64,000 bases of DNA from Nitrobacter winogradskyi Nb-255 (GTDB lineage: Bacteria; Pseudomonadota; Alphaproteobacteria; Rhizobiales; Xanthobacteraceae), in the NCBI RefSeq assembly GCF_000012725.1, contig NC_007406.1:1888001-1952000 (forward strand). The letters are read 5' to 3'. Shown piece by piece: positions 46,176 through 54,543 of this stretch. The notes under the pieces were generated by a model that saw only the letters and a program-made list of their open reading frames with translations, searched no databases and was not told where the DNA came from. Made by a program: the position numbers and the translations under genes. The stretch's first letter is position 1. Each line of letters begins with the position of its first letter.

Positions 46176-47609
46176 ATGACACAGTTTGAATCCTCCCGCG
46201 CCACCGTCCATATCGTCGGCGCCGGCCTGGCCGGCTCGGAAGCGGCCTGGCAGGTCGCCGCTCAGGGCGTTCGGGTCGTGCTGCACGAGATGCGGCCCCA
46301 CCGGATGACCGCGGCGCACCGGACCGGTGGCCTTGCGGAACTGGTCTGTTCAAATTCGTTCCGGTCCGACGATGCTTCCAACAATGCGGTCGGACTCCTC
46401 CATGCGGAGATGCGCCGGCTCGGATCGCTGGTCATGCGATGCGCCGATGCCAATCAGGTTCCTGCAGGCGGCGCGCTCGCGGTGGATCGCGACGGCTTTT
46501 CCGCCGCGGTCACCGAAGCTCTCGACAACCATCCGCTGATCGAGATCGACCGTGCCGAGATCGACGGCCTGCCGCCCGCGGACTGGGGCAACGTCATTGT
46601 CGCCACGGGGCCGCTGACCTCGACGCCTCTCGCGGCTGCGATCCGCGCACTGACCGACGAGTCCGCCCTCGCCTTCTTCGATGCGATCGCACCCATCGTC
46701 CATCGCGACTCCATCGATATGTCGAAAGCCTGGTTCCAGTCCCGCTATGACAAGGCTGGTCCTGGCGGCAGCGGCGCCGATTACATCAATTGTCCGCTGA
46801 GCGAAGCGCAGTATCACGCCTTTGTGGACGCGCTGCTCGAGGGCGAGAAGGTCGACTTCAAGGACTGGGAGACCGCGCCCCCCTACTTCGACGGCTGCCT
46901 GCCGATCGAGGTCATGGCCGAACGCGGCCGGGAAACGCTGCGCTATGGTCCGATGAAGCCGGTCGGCCTCACCAATCCGCACGATCCCGCCACCAAGCCC
47001 TACGCCGTCGTCCAATTGCGCCAGGACAACAAGCTGGGCACGCTTTACAATATCGTGGGCTTTCAGACCAAACTGAAGCATGGCGCGCAGACGCGAATCT
47101 TTCGCACCATTCCCGGCCTTGAAGGCGCGGAGTTTGCCCGCCTCGGCGGCCTGCATCGCAACACATTCCTGAACTCGCCAAAGCTTCTTGACGTCCGGTT
47201 GCGGCTGCGCGCCGAGCCACGGCTGCGCTTCGCGGGACAGATGACCGGATGCGAAGGTTACGTGGAATCCGCCGCTATCGGGCTGCTCGGGGGACTCTAC
47301 GCGGCAGCCGATGCACGATCATGCACGCTTGAAGCCCCGCCGCAGACGACGGCGCTGGGCGCGCTGCTCGGCCACATCACCGGCGGCCACATCGAGACCA
47401 TCGACACGGGCCCCCGCTCGTTCCAGCCGATGAACATCAATTTCGGATTGTTTCCTCCGCTCGCCGATCCGCCAACCAGGAAGCCTGACGGCACGCGCCT
47501 GCGCGGCAATGAAAAGACGATCGCAAAGAAACAGGCGATCTGCGCGCGCGCGCTGTCGGATCTCGATCGCTGGATCGCGGATGCGCTTCGTCCGGCAGCC
47601 GCGGCATAG
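46176..47609 (+). CDS. trmFO: Methylenetetrahydrofolate-tRNA-(uracil-5-)-methyltransferase
   Basis: A 477-residue FAD enzyme that makes ribothymidine 54 in tRNA T-loops using methylene-tetrahydrofolate. The start at 46176 gives [20 protein letters not shown], with the dinucleotide-binding motif [12 protein letters not shown]. TrmFO/Gid signatures [61 protein letters not shown] and [18 protein letters not shown] are all present. It lies at the far end of the sec/tat neighbourhood but on the opposite strand. A kinase-like gene follows 27 bp downstream. Confidence 0.97.
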   Translation: MTQFESSRATVHIVGAGLAGSEAAWQVAAQGVRVVLHEMRPHRMTAAHRTGGLAELVCSNSFRSDDASNNAVGLLHAEMRRLGSLVMRCADANQVPAGGALAVDRDGFSAAVTEALDNHPLIEIDRAEIDGLPPADWGNVIVATGPLTSTPLAAAIRALTDESALAFFDAIAPIVHRDSIDMSKAWFQSRYDKAGPGGSGADYINCPLSEAQYHAFVDALLEGEKVDFKDWETAPPYFDGCLPIEVMAERGRETLRYGPMKPVGLTNPHDPATKPYAVVQLRQDNKLGTLYNIVGFQTKLKHGAQTRIFRTIPGLEGAEFARLGGLHRNTFLNSPKLLDVRLRLRAEPRLRFAGQMTGCEGYVESAAIGLLGGLYAAADARSCTLEAPPQTTALGALLGHITGGHIETIDTGPRSFQPMNINFGLFPPLADPPTRKPDGTRLRGNEKTIAKKQAICARALSDLDRWIADALRPAAAA

Positions 47610-47636
47610 GTTCAACACGGCACCTCCAGGATTATC

Positions 47637-48737
47637 ATGCCCCTTCCGAAGCAGGACGCAGCATTCCTGTCCACGAACTGGACCGAAGGAGTCCTACTGA
47701 AACGCGACGTGTTTTCGACGGTGGAGCGCGGGCGTTTTCGGACAACCTCCGGCGAGGCCGACGCGGTGCTGCGGCGGCTGGATCAGGTGCCGTGGTGGTC
47801 GTATGTTGTCGCGAGGCATTTGTTCGAACGTGAGCGCGAGGCGCTGACGCTCGCTCGCGATCTCGGCGTCGGTCCAAGGCTGTTGTGGAGCGGACGCAGC
47901 GCGTTGGTGCGAGACTTCATCGATGGCGTGGCGCTGCATCTCGCGAGACCCCACGGCGACCCATCCTACTTCCGCTCGGCCAAGGCGGCGTTGCGCAAGC
48001 TGCATCGCGCCGGCATCTGCCACAATGATCTTGCCAAGGAGCAGAACTGGCTGCGCGGCAGCGACGGCAACGCCTACCTGACGGACTTCCAGCTTGCTGC
48101 TTGCTTCAAACGGCGATCGCGCCTGTTTCGCATCGCGGCTTACGAAGACCTGCGGCATCTTCTCAAGCACAAGCGCACCTATGCGCCCAACGCCCTGACG
48201 CCACGCGAGCGCAAGATGCTCGCGCGCAAGTCGGTCATCGCGCGTGTATGGCTGATGACCGGCAAGAAGGTCTACCAGGTCATCACGCGCGGCCTGTTCA
48301 GTTTCACCGACCGCGAAGGCGGCGGCCGGCGTCTCGTCAACGACGCTCCCGTGCTGGTCGCGCGCATCAGGGAAAATCCCGCGGTGCGCGACGCCGCCAT
48401 CGTTGCCTTCGCTGACCGCCGCAGCGGCGTCGGGCTTTACGCCTTTGTCGAGGCAGACCTGCCCGGACTCGAAGCGCGGTTGCGCTCCACGCTTGCCGCC
48501 GCAGGCGAGCCGAAACCGCCCGAGCACATCCAGATCGTGGCGCGCCTTCCACGCGGCGCCGGCGGCAAGGTGCGCACCGAAATCCTGCAACTCATCGCCA
48601 TGAACCAGATCGACCTGATCGAGCCGTTGATCACGAGTCCCGCGGATCGCGAGTTCTTGCGCGGCATTCTTGAGAGCCGAAAAAACCTGCGCGACCGCTT
48701 CAATTTCGAATCGACCGACCAGGCCTTGCCGTCCTGA
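47637..48737 (+). CDS. RIO/Bud32-like kinase fused to an AMP-binding-C-like domain
   Basis: A 366-residue protein. Residues about 15-180 resemble a short atypical kinase: LVRDFIDGVALH in the hinge region, a catalytic loop HNDLAKEQNWL (His129, Asp131, Asn137) and a metal-binding DFQ (150-152) in place of DFG. Residues about 240-335 look like the swinging C-terminal domain of acyl-CoA synthetases (ENPAVRDAAIVAFADRRSGV, GLYAFVEADLP, PPEHIQIVARLPRGAGGKVRTEIL). Lys311 sits where the adenylation lysine of that family lies. No adenylation N-domain is present. It follows trmFO by 27 bp. The substrate may be a lipid, small molecule or protein; I cannot tell. The kinase assignment is sure at fold level, and the C-domain is inferred from pattern. 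Confidence 0.75.
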   Translation: MPLPKQDAAFLSTNWTEGVLLKRDVFSTVERGRFRTTSGEADAVLRRLDQVPWWSYVVARHLFEREREALTLARDLGVGPRLLWSGRSALVRDFIDGVALHLARPHGDPSYFRSAKAALRKLHRAGICHNDLAKEQNWLRGSDGNAYLTDFQLAACFKRRSRLFRIAAYEDLRHLLKHKRTYAPNALTPRERKMLARKSVIARVWLMTGKKVYQVITRGLFSFTDREGGGRRLVNDAPVLVARIRENPAVRDAAIVAFADRRSGVGLYAFVEADLPGLEARLRSTLAAAGEPKPPEHIQIVARLPRGAGGKVRTEILQLIAMNQIDLIEPLITSPADREFLRGILESRKNLRDRFNFESTDQALPS

Positions 48738-48743
48738 TCCTGC

Positions 48744-49604
48744 TCAACCGCGAAATGCCTTCGAGCGCGACGCTCGCCACATGGTCCATAGGACACGCAA
48801 CCGCGATATCGGCCGTGGCATGAAGGGATTAATGCCAGCGCCGCCGACATCGTCCAGTGCGCGGCGCACAAGCGCGAGCGGAAGATAGACACCGCGAGAA
48901 TCTGGCGGCAGGTCGGACAGCAGGCCCAGCGCCACCTTCAGATGCGATCGCGCTTCCTCAGCCAGTCCGCGAATCGCCGCGCGAACCGAAGGCGCGTCTC
49001 GCCCCGTGAACATCTGTTCCAGATCGACGCCGTGCTGCTCCAGCAGCTTGAGCGGCACATAGGACTGCCGCCGCGAAGCGTAGAAACCGAAGTTCGCGAT
49101 CACCCGCGCCATACCGCAGGCAAGACCGGCGTGTCGCGCGAGATGATCCGTCTCGTCCGGCCGCTGTCCGATGGTACGCGAGGAGAGCGAGAACAGCGCG
49201 CACGACGTATCAGCCAGATATTGTTCCAATGCCGCGATGTCCGGCATCGGATCGTTGTAGAGATCGAACTGATGCACCTCGATCAGACGCTGCAACAGCG
49301 CGACCGGAAGATCGTGCTCCCGGATCGCGAGCAGGAGTTCCGCCGCGACCGGATTGCCTTCGACGCCGCCGTGTCCCGCGCCCGCGAGCATATCCATCCA
49401 CCATTGCAGGCGGACTTCTCCCGCCAACGGCTGGGTGATCTGCTCCCTCACCCTGACGATCTCGACGTTGAACGCGTAAAGCGCCAGCAGCGCGCGGCGG
49501 CTACGGAGCGGCGCGAACAACGTCGTCGCATAGTTGCCGAAGTCGTGGGTGCGCACCAGTTCCGCACAAAACGCAGCGGACGTGTTCCTTGTTGTATCGT
49601 TCAT
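48744..49604 (-). CDS. Squalene/phytoene synthase-fold protein, NDUFAF6-like
   Basis: A 286-residue protein. The start at 49604 gives MNDTTRNTSAAFCAELVRTHDFGNY. The fold is that of squalene/phytoene synthases (RRALLALYAFNVEI, RLQWWMDML, LARHAGLACGMARVIANF, LPLALVRRAL). However, the first aspartate-rich motif (D-D/E-x-x-D) is replaced by NVEIVRVREQ, so terpene synthesis is unlikely. This matches the group related to the complex I assembly factor NDUFAF6. Its place beside a Mth938-domain gene (NDUFAF3 relative) and secDF-yajC is a conserved alphaproteobacterial arrangement. Confidence 0.85.
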   Translation of the reverse strand: MNDTTRNTSAAFCAELVRTHDFGNYATTLFAPLRSRRALLALYAFNVEIVRVREQITQPLAGEVRLQWWMDMLAGAGHGGVEGNPVAAELLLAIREHDLPVALLQRLIEVHQFDLYNDPMPDIAALEQYLADTSCALFSLSSRTIGQRPDETDHLARHAGLACGMARVIANFGFYASRRQSYVPLKLLEQHGVDLEQMFTGRDAPSVRAAIRGLAEEARSHLKVALGLLSDLPPDSRGVYLPLALVRRALDDVGGAGINPFMPRPISRLRVLWTMWRASRSKAFRG

Positions 49605-49663
49605 GACATCGCAATCACGCGCGCCACGGAGCGCGTCGATATGATGCTCGCCACAATACAGCA

Positions 49664-49772
49664 ATCAGCGCCATCAGGCGCTGCCGATGCGGTGAGGTTT
49701 TCATGGTACGGCTATCAGCGCCGTCAGGCGCTGCCGATGCGGTGAGGTCTTCATGGTACGGCTATCAGCGCC
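49664..49772. repeat. 50-bp tandem repeat, about 2.2 copies, overlapping the Mth938 gene 3' end
   Basis: Unit starts ATCAGCGCC at 49664, 49714 and 49764. The first two units differ at only two positions (CCATCAGG/CCGTCAGG and GGTTTT/GGTCTT). Each unit read in reverse contains GCGCTGATAGCCGTACCATGA, the last codons and stop of the Mth938 gene, so the gene's 3' end was duplicated outward. Confidence 0.9.
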
Positions 49773-50137
49773 GCCGCCACCCTGCGCCGCTCGCCCAGCA
49801 TGATGTTGTATGTGCGAATCGCCGGACCCGTGAGCATGGTGTCCACGCCGATGCTCACGCGGCGCAGGGCCGCGCGCAGCTCGGGAGGAACAAGCCACAC
49901 ATTTATTCCGGTGCCGATCAGCAACGTGTCGATGGCGGCCGAGCCTTCGAACACGCGCGCCAGAGCATGACGGTCGATGTCATCCGCTCGCGCTACCGGC
50001 CACGCCCATACACCGTCGGGCAGGCAAAGCAGCGAGCCGCGATGCGACATGGTATCGAAACGAAAGCCGCCGTTGCCATAGGCTTCGATCGCGGCGGGCC
50101 GCGGAAGGTGCGGCACCTCCGGCGGAGCAGCGCTCAC
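49751..50137 (-). CDS. Mth938-domain protein (NDUFAF3-like)
   Basis: A 128-residue protein translated from a GTG at 50137 that overlaps the secF stop (GTGA). The Mth938 fold is seen in AYGNGGFRFDTMSHRGSLLCL, FEGSAAIDTLLIGTGIN, VPPELRAALRRVSIGVDTM and GPAIRTYNIMLGERRRVAAAL. Mitochondrial NDUFAF3, an assembly factor for complex I, belongs to this family, and bacterial members conserved next to secD/secF have been noted in that context. Function in bacteria is inferred. Its 3' end lies within a tandem repeat that preserves the same C-terminal codons. Confidence 0.88.
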   Translation of the reverse strand: MSAAPPEVPHLPRPAAIEAYGNGGFRFDTMSHRGSLLCLPDGVWAWPVARADDIDRHALARVFEGSAAIDTLLIGTGINVWLVPPELRAALRRVSIGVDTMLTGPAIRTYNIMLGERRRVAAALIAVP

Positions 50138-51192
50138 GGCTTTGCTGGTTTCGCGGACTTGGCCAGCTTCTCGGACTTGACCGGCTTTTCGGGTTTGGCA
50201 GGCTTTTCCTCGACATCGGCGCGGCTCTCGCCCACGCCGAGATAGATCAGGATCGGAGCCGCGATAAAGATCGAGGTGTAGGTGCCGACCAGCACCACGC
50301 CGAACGTCATCACCGCGGTGAAACTGTGGATCGCAGGTCCGCCGAACAGCAGCAAAGCGAGCAGCGCCAGCGTCACCGTGACGTGCGTGATGATCGAGCG
50401 CGAAAGCGTCGAGTTGATCGATGCGTTGAGCAGTTCGGGCATCGGCATTTTCTTGTAACGCCGGAGGATCTCGCGGATCCGGTCGTAGATGACGACCGTG
50501 TCGTTCAGCGAGTAGCCGAGAATTGTCAAAAGCGCCGCGATGCTGGTGAGGTCGAAGTCGACCTGCGAAATCGACATGAAGCCGATCGTCAGCACGATAT
50601 CGTGCACGTTGGCGATCATCGCGCCGAGCGCGAACTGCCACTCGAACCGGAACCAGAGATAGACCAGAATGCCGATGATCGCCAGGATCAGACCGATCAT
50701 GCCGTAGGCGAGCAATTCGCCAGACACGCGGGGTCCGACCACCTCGACCCGACGATAGTTGACGGTTTCGCCCAACGCGCCGCGCACCTTCTGCACGGCT
50801 TCCTGCTGCGCCGCGTCTCCGCCCGGCTGCTCGGCGACGCGGATCAGCACATCCGTCGGGCCGCCGAACTGCTGAAGCTGGACCTCGCCCAGATCGAGCT
50901 TGCTCAGCGTCGCGCGCATGCTGGCGATATCAACCTCGCCAGACTTGGCCTGCACCTCGAGCAGCGTGCCGCCCTTGAAATCGATGCCGAAATTCAGGCC
51001 ATGCGTGAAGAACAACGTGATCGCGACGATCGAAAGCACGGCGGAAATCGGAAAGCTGATGCGACGGAAGCGCGTGAAATCGAACTTCGTGTCGTCCGGA
51101 ATGATCCGCAGCGACGGCAGCAGGCCGAAGCAGCTGACGATGGTCAGTACAACGATGAGGGCACCGAGCCCGATCAAAATCCATTGAGTCAC
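50134..51192 (-). CDS. secF: Protein translocase subunit SecF
   Basis: A 352-residue membrane protein that works with SecD to pull exported proteins out of SecYEG using the proton gradient. It has the first helix and GLNFGIDFKGGTLLEVQ, a periplasmic domain, then five helices with AIIGILVYLWFRFEWQFALGA, ANVHDIVLTIGF and LTILGYSLNDTVVIYDRIRE. An extra N-terminal helix (WILIGLGALIVVLTIVSCFG) precedes the canonical first one, as in relatives of this group. The C-terminal tail is a Lys-Pro-rich run of about 30 residues (KPEKPVKSEKLAKSAKPAKP). It sits 16 bp downstream of secD. Confidence 0.96.
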   Translation of the reverse strand: MTQWILIGLGALIVVLTIVSCFGLLPSLRIIPDDTKFDFTRFRRISFPISAVLSIVAITLFFTHGLNFGIDFKGGTLLEVQAKSGEVDIASMRATLSKLDLGEVQLQQFGGPTDVLIRVAEQPGGDAAQQEAVQKVRGALGETVNYRRVEVVGPRVSGELLAYGMIGLILAIIGILVYLWFRFEWQFALGAMIANVHDIVLTIGFMSISQVDFDLTSIAALLTILGYSLNDTVVIYDRIREILRRYKKMPMPELLNASINSTLSRSIITHVTVTLALLALLLFGGPAIHSFTAVMTFGVVLVGTYTSIFIAAPILIYLGVGESRADVEEKPAKPEKPVKSEKLAKSAKPAKP

Positions 51193-51208
51193 AGCCGGCT
51201 CCGCGTCA

Positions 51209-52807
51209 TCAAATCGGCACGGTTTGCGGCCGCTTCCAGCGCACCCACGTTGCGACGATCAGCCGGGTCACCTCGAAGGCGGTGAACACCGTTGTAATGA
51301 TGCCGATGCCGAACGTCACCGCAAAGCCGCGAACAGGACCGGTGCCGATATAGAACAGCACAGCGGCGGCGATGAAGGTCGTGATGTTGGAATCCAGAAT
51401 CGTCGCCAGCGCCCGCTTGAAGCCGGCGTCGATGGCCGAAATCGCGGTGCGGCCGGCGCGCAGTTCCTCGCGGATACGCTCGTAGATCAGTACGTTCGAG
51501 TCCACGGCGATGCCCACCGTCAGAACGATGCCGGCTATACCGGGCAGCGTCAGCGTCGCGTTCAACAACGACAGCACGCCGAAAATCATGGCGACGTTGA
51601 TGGCGACCGCGATATTCGCGATCACCCCGAAAAACCGGTACGTCAGCAGCATGAACAGGATCACCATGATCGAGCCGACATAGGCGGCAAGCTCGCCCTG
51701 TTCGATCGAGTCCTGTCCGAGCCCCGGTCCGACGGTGCGCTCCTCGATGATCGTCAGCGGCGCCGGCAGCGCGCCGGCGCGCAGCAGGATCGCGAGGTCA
51801 TTTGCCTCCTGCACCGTGAAATTACCGGAGATCTGACCCGAACCGCCGGTAATCGGCTCGCGGATGACCGGCGCCGAGATCACCTCGTTGTCGAGAATGA
51901 TGGCGAACGGCTGTCCGACGTTTTCGGTCGTCGCCTGCGCGAATTTTCTCGCACCGTTGCTGTTGAAGCGGAACGTCACGATCGGCTCGCTGGTGCGCGA
52001 ATCGAACCCCGGTTGGGCGTCGGTCAGATCTCCACCGGAGACGAGCACCTGCTTCCGGACCACGTAAGGCGTCTTGGGCGCCTGCGAACTCATCAGCACT
52101 TCGGAATCGCCGGGCACCCGCCCCTGTGCGGCCTGATCAGGCGGAATGCTGGAATCGACCATCCGGAAGTCCATCTTGGCGGTTTTGCCGAGGATTTCCT
52201 TCAGCCGCGTCGGGTCCTGCAATCCCGGCACCTGCACCAGAATGCGGTCGGCGCCCTGACGCTGGATCAACGGCTCGACGGTGCCGAGTTCGTTGACGCG
52301 CTTCTCGATGATCTGAATCGACTGTTCGACCGACTGGCGGATACGGTCCGTGACGGCGGCCTGCGGCACGGTCATGCGGATCACGCCGTCAGCGCTGCTG
52401 ACTTCGAGGCTGCGCTGGCCGCTGGAGCCGAGCAGACCTCCCAGCGGTTGCGACAGTTCACGCAATTTGGCTAGCGCGGTCTGGAATTCCTCTTCCTTGC
52501 TGATACGGACCTCGACGGCGCCGTTCTTGGCGGCAAGGCCGGTATAAGCGATCCGGGCGTCGCGCAGCGTCTTGCGCGCGTCATCGCGAACCTGATCGAG
52601 TTTCTCTTTCTTGACGTAGTTGGAATCGACCTCGAGCAGCAGATACGAGCCGCCCTGAAGGTCAAGACCTAGCACGAGGTGGCGCTGCGCCCATTTCGGC
52701 CATGTCTTGACCTGCGCCTCCGGAAAGAAGTTCGGTACGGCGCACAGGCAGATCGCGAGAGCGGTCACGATGATCGTCAGCGCCTTCCACCGCGTAAAGT
52801 ACAGCAT
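51209..52807 (-). CDS. secD: Protein translocase subunit SecD
   Basis: A 532-residue SecD. The first helix (ALTIIVTALAICLCAVPNFF) is followed by LVLGLDLQGGSYLLLEVD, the periplasmic P1 domain, and the conserved IVQVPGLQDP-type stretch (RILVQVPGLQDPTRLKEILG). The membrane half has GQDSIEQGELAAYVG, LPGIAGIVLTVGIAVDSNVLIYERIREEL and GPVRGFAVTFGIGIITTVFTA. The gene order yajC-secD-secF is standard. The start at 52807 lies 33 bp from the yajC stop. Confidence 0.97.
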   Translation of the reverse strand: MLYFTRWKALTIIVTALAICLCAVPNFFPEAQVKTWPKWAQRHLVLGLDLQGGSYLLLEVDSNYVKKEKLDQVRDDARKTLRDARIAYTGLAAKNGAVEVRISKEEEFQTALAKLRELSQPLGGLLGSSGQRSLEVSSADGVIRMTVPQAAVTDRIRQSVEQSIQIIEKRVNELGTVEPLIQRQGADRILVQVPGLQDPTRLKEILGKTAKMDFRMVDSSIPPDQAAQGRVPGDSEVLMSSQAPKTPYVVRKQVLVSGGDLTDAQPGFDSRTSEPIVTFRFNSNGARKFAQATTENVGQPFAIILDNEVISAPVIREPITGGSGQISGNFTVQEANDLAILLRAGALPAPLTIIEERTVGPGLGQDSIEQGELAAYVGSIMVILFMLLTYRFFGVIANIAVAINVAMIFGVLSLLNATLTLPGIAGIVLTVGIAVDSNVLIYERIREELRAGRTAISAIDAGFKRALATILDSNITTFIAAAVLFYIGTGPVRGFAVTFGIGIITTVFTAFEVTRLIVATWVRWKRPQTVPI

Positions 52808-52840
52808 CGAGATAACTCGTCAGATTCGAGGAATGATCAC

Positions 52841-53242
52841 CTAGCTCGCGGCGGTGTCGTCCCTGGAGCCATTTCCTTTAGCGCCATCGGCTTTGGCGGC
52901 TCCCTTTGCCGCTTCACCTTTGGCGGGTTCGCCCTTCGCGCGAACGATCGAAATCATCTGACGCATCTGCCGTACCCGGACGCCATCAGCGATTTCGAAC
53001 TCGATCTGCTCGTCATCCACCACCTTGGTGACCTTTCCGACCAGGCCGCTCGATGTGATGACGGTGTCACCGCGACGAATGTTCTTCACCAGTTCGGCGT
53101 GCTCTTTCGCCTTCTTCTGCTGGGGCCGGATGATCAGGAAATACATGATGATGAAGATCAACGCGAACGGCAGCAGCGACATCAACAGGCTGTTGGCGTC
53201 GCCGGAGCCGGCGGCCTGAGCAAAGGCGGGGGTAATGAACAT
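52841..53242 (-). CDS. yajC: Preprotein translocase auxiliary subunit YajC
   Basis: A 133-residue single-helix membrane protein. The start at 53242 is preferred over the ATG at 53251 because AAGGA lies 8 bp before it. The helix LPFALIFIIMYFLIIRPQQKKAKEH and the soluble domain RRGDTVITSSGLVGKVTKVVDDEQIEFEI are characteristic. An extra C-terminal stretch of about 30 residues rich in KGEAAKGAAK repeats is longer than in E. coli YajC. It is the first gene of the yajC-secD-secF-Mth938-synthase-like transcription unit. Confidence 0.95.
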   Translation of the reverse strand: MFITPAFAQAAGSGDANSLLMSLLPFALIFIIMYFLIIRPQQKKAKEHAELVKNIRRGDTVITSSGLVGKVTKVVDDEQIEFEIADGVRVRQMRQMISIVRAKGEPAKGEAAKGAAKADGAKGNGSRDDTAAS

Positions 53243-53429
53243 ACGGGCCATTCCTTGGGATCAGACCGGCGAGAGCACAGAGTCGGGCCGATCAAGAGCA
53301 AATTCGCGCGGACTATAACGGCCACGGTCCCAATTGCAACGCCGCCAGCCCCTTGATCGAGCCACATTATTCCGCGGCTTGCGGGAGCGCGGTCGCCCCG
53401 CTAAGGGTGCGCGGTCGGGAAAGACAAAG

Positions 53430-54404
53430 ATGGCCAGAAAGTCGCGGAAAACCAGCCTTCGAAAGCCCCCTCTCCAAACGCCCGGGGCCCGTTCCGTTCC
53501 TCGGGCCGGCGCGACGAAAGGTCCGAAAGCGGCCGCGAGGCGAGATGCCGCGGACCGGATCGCCCGCGCTCTCGAAACGATCGCCGCCGCCATGACCGCC
53601 GCCACCGAGCAGATCGACAATCACGCCGTCATGACCCGAGCCGATGCATTCGTCTGGCATCCCGACGGTCGATTGACGCCGGTTTCGCAGGTCAGCCGCG
53701 TCGATCTCACCCTGCTCAAGGGCATCGACCGGATGCGCGATATCCTGATGGAAAACACTGCCCGCTTCGCCAGGGGCCTGCCCGCGAACAACGCCCTGCT
53801 CTGGGGTGCGCGCGGCATGGGCAAGTCGTCGCTGGTGAAGGCGGCACATGCCAGCATCAACGCCGAGGCCGGCGGACGGCTCAAGCTGATCGAAATTCAC
53901 CGCGAGGATATCGAGAGCCTGCCCGGCCTGATGGAACTGCTTCGCTCATCCGAGTTTCGTTTCATCGTCTTCTGCGACGACCTGTCCTTCGACGGCAATG
54001 ACGCTTCATACAAATCGCTGAAGGCCGCCCTCGAGGGCGGCATCGAGGGGCGGCCCGACAACGTCATCCTGTACGCGACGTCAAACCGCCGTCATCTGCT
54101 GGCGCGCGACATGATCGAGAACGAGCGATCGACGGCGATCAATCCCGGCGAGGCCGTCGAGGAAAAGGTTTCGCTGTCCGACCGCTTCGGCCTCTGGCTC
54201 GGCTTTCACCGCTGTAGCCAGGATGAGTATCTCGCGATGGTGCGCGGCTATTGCTCCCACTTCGGCATCAGGCTCGACGACGCCGAACTGGAGCGGGAGG
54301 CGCTGGAATGGTCAGCCACGCGCGGCTCGCGTTCCGGCCGGGTTGCCTGGCAATTCACGCAGGAGCTTGCGGGACGGCTCGGCGTGCGGCTCGCGGCGAG
54401 ATAG
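53430..54404 (+). CDS. DUF815 AAA+ ATPase
   Basis: A 324-residue P-loop protein. The start at 53430 yields a basic N-terminus (ARKSRKTSLRKP). The AAA+ core has Walker A GARGMGKSSLVKA, Walker B FIVFCDDLSF with preceding FRF, sensor residues in NVILYATSNRRHL, and the family-specific EKVSLSDRFGLWLGFHRCSQDEYL and GSRSGRVAWQFTQELAG. DUF815 ATPases are found in most alphaproteobacteria at this place between yajC and the nlpD/pcm/surE genes; their cellular role is not established. The gene is divergent from yajC, with about 190 bp between their starts. Confidence 0.9.
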   Translation: MARKSRKTSLRKPPLQTPGARSVPRAGATKGPKAAARRDAADRIARALETIAAAMTAATEQIDNHAVMTRADAFVWHPDGRLTPVSQVSRVDLTLLKGIDRMRDILMENTARFARGLPANNALLWGARGMGKSSLVKAAHASINAEAGGRLKLIEIHREDIESLPGLMELLRSSEFRFIVFCDDLSFDGNDASYKSLKAALEGGIEGRPDNVILYATSNRRHLLARDMIENERSTAINPGEAVEEKVSLSDRFGLWLGFHRCSQDEYLAMVRGYCSHFGIRLDDAELEREALEWSATRGSRSGRVAWQFTQELAGRLGVRLAAR

Positions 54405-54543
54405 CCTTCGAGCTTATTCTGCGGATGTAGCGCGGCACAGTTGATGCGCTGCTGAACGGGGACCGCCTACGCGCAGCGATCGTTTCGGTCCCGGATCGGC
54501 AAAGCATCGCAAGCGCAACGCACCGCCTCCGGGGCATCCAGCC

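Noticed and set aside
53160-53430. Possible operon of DUF815 gene with yajC
   Set aside because: The genes are divergent; only a shared control region is possible.
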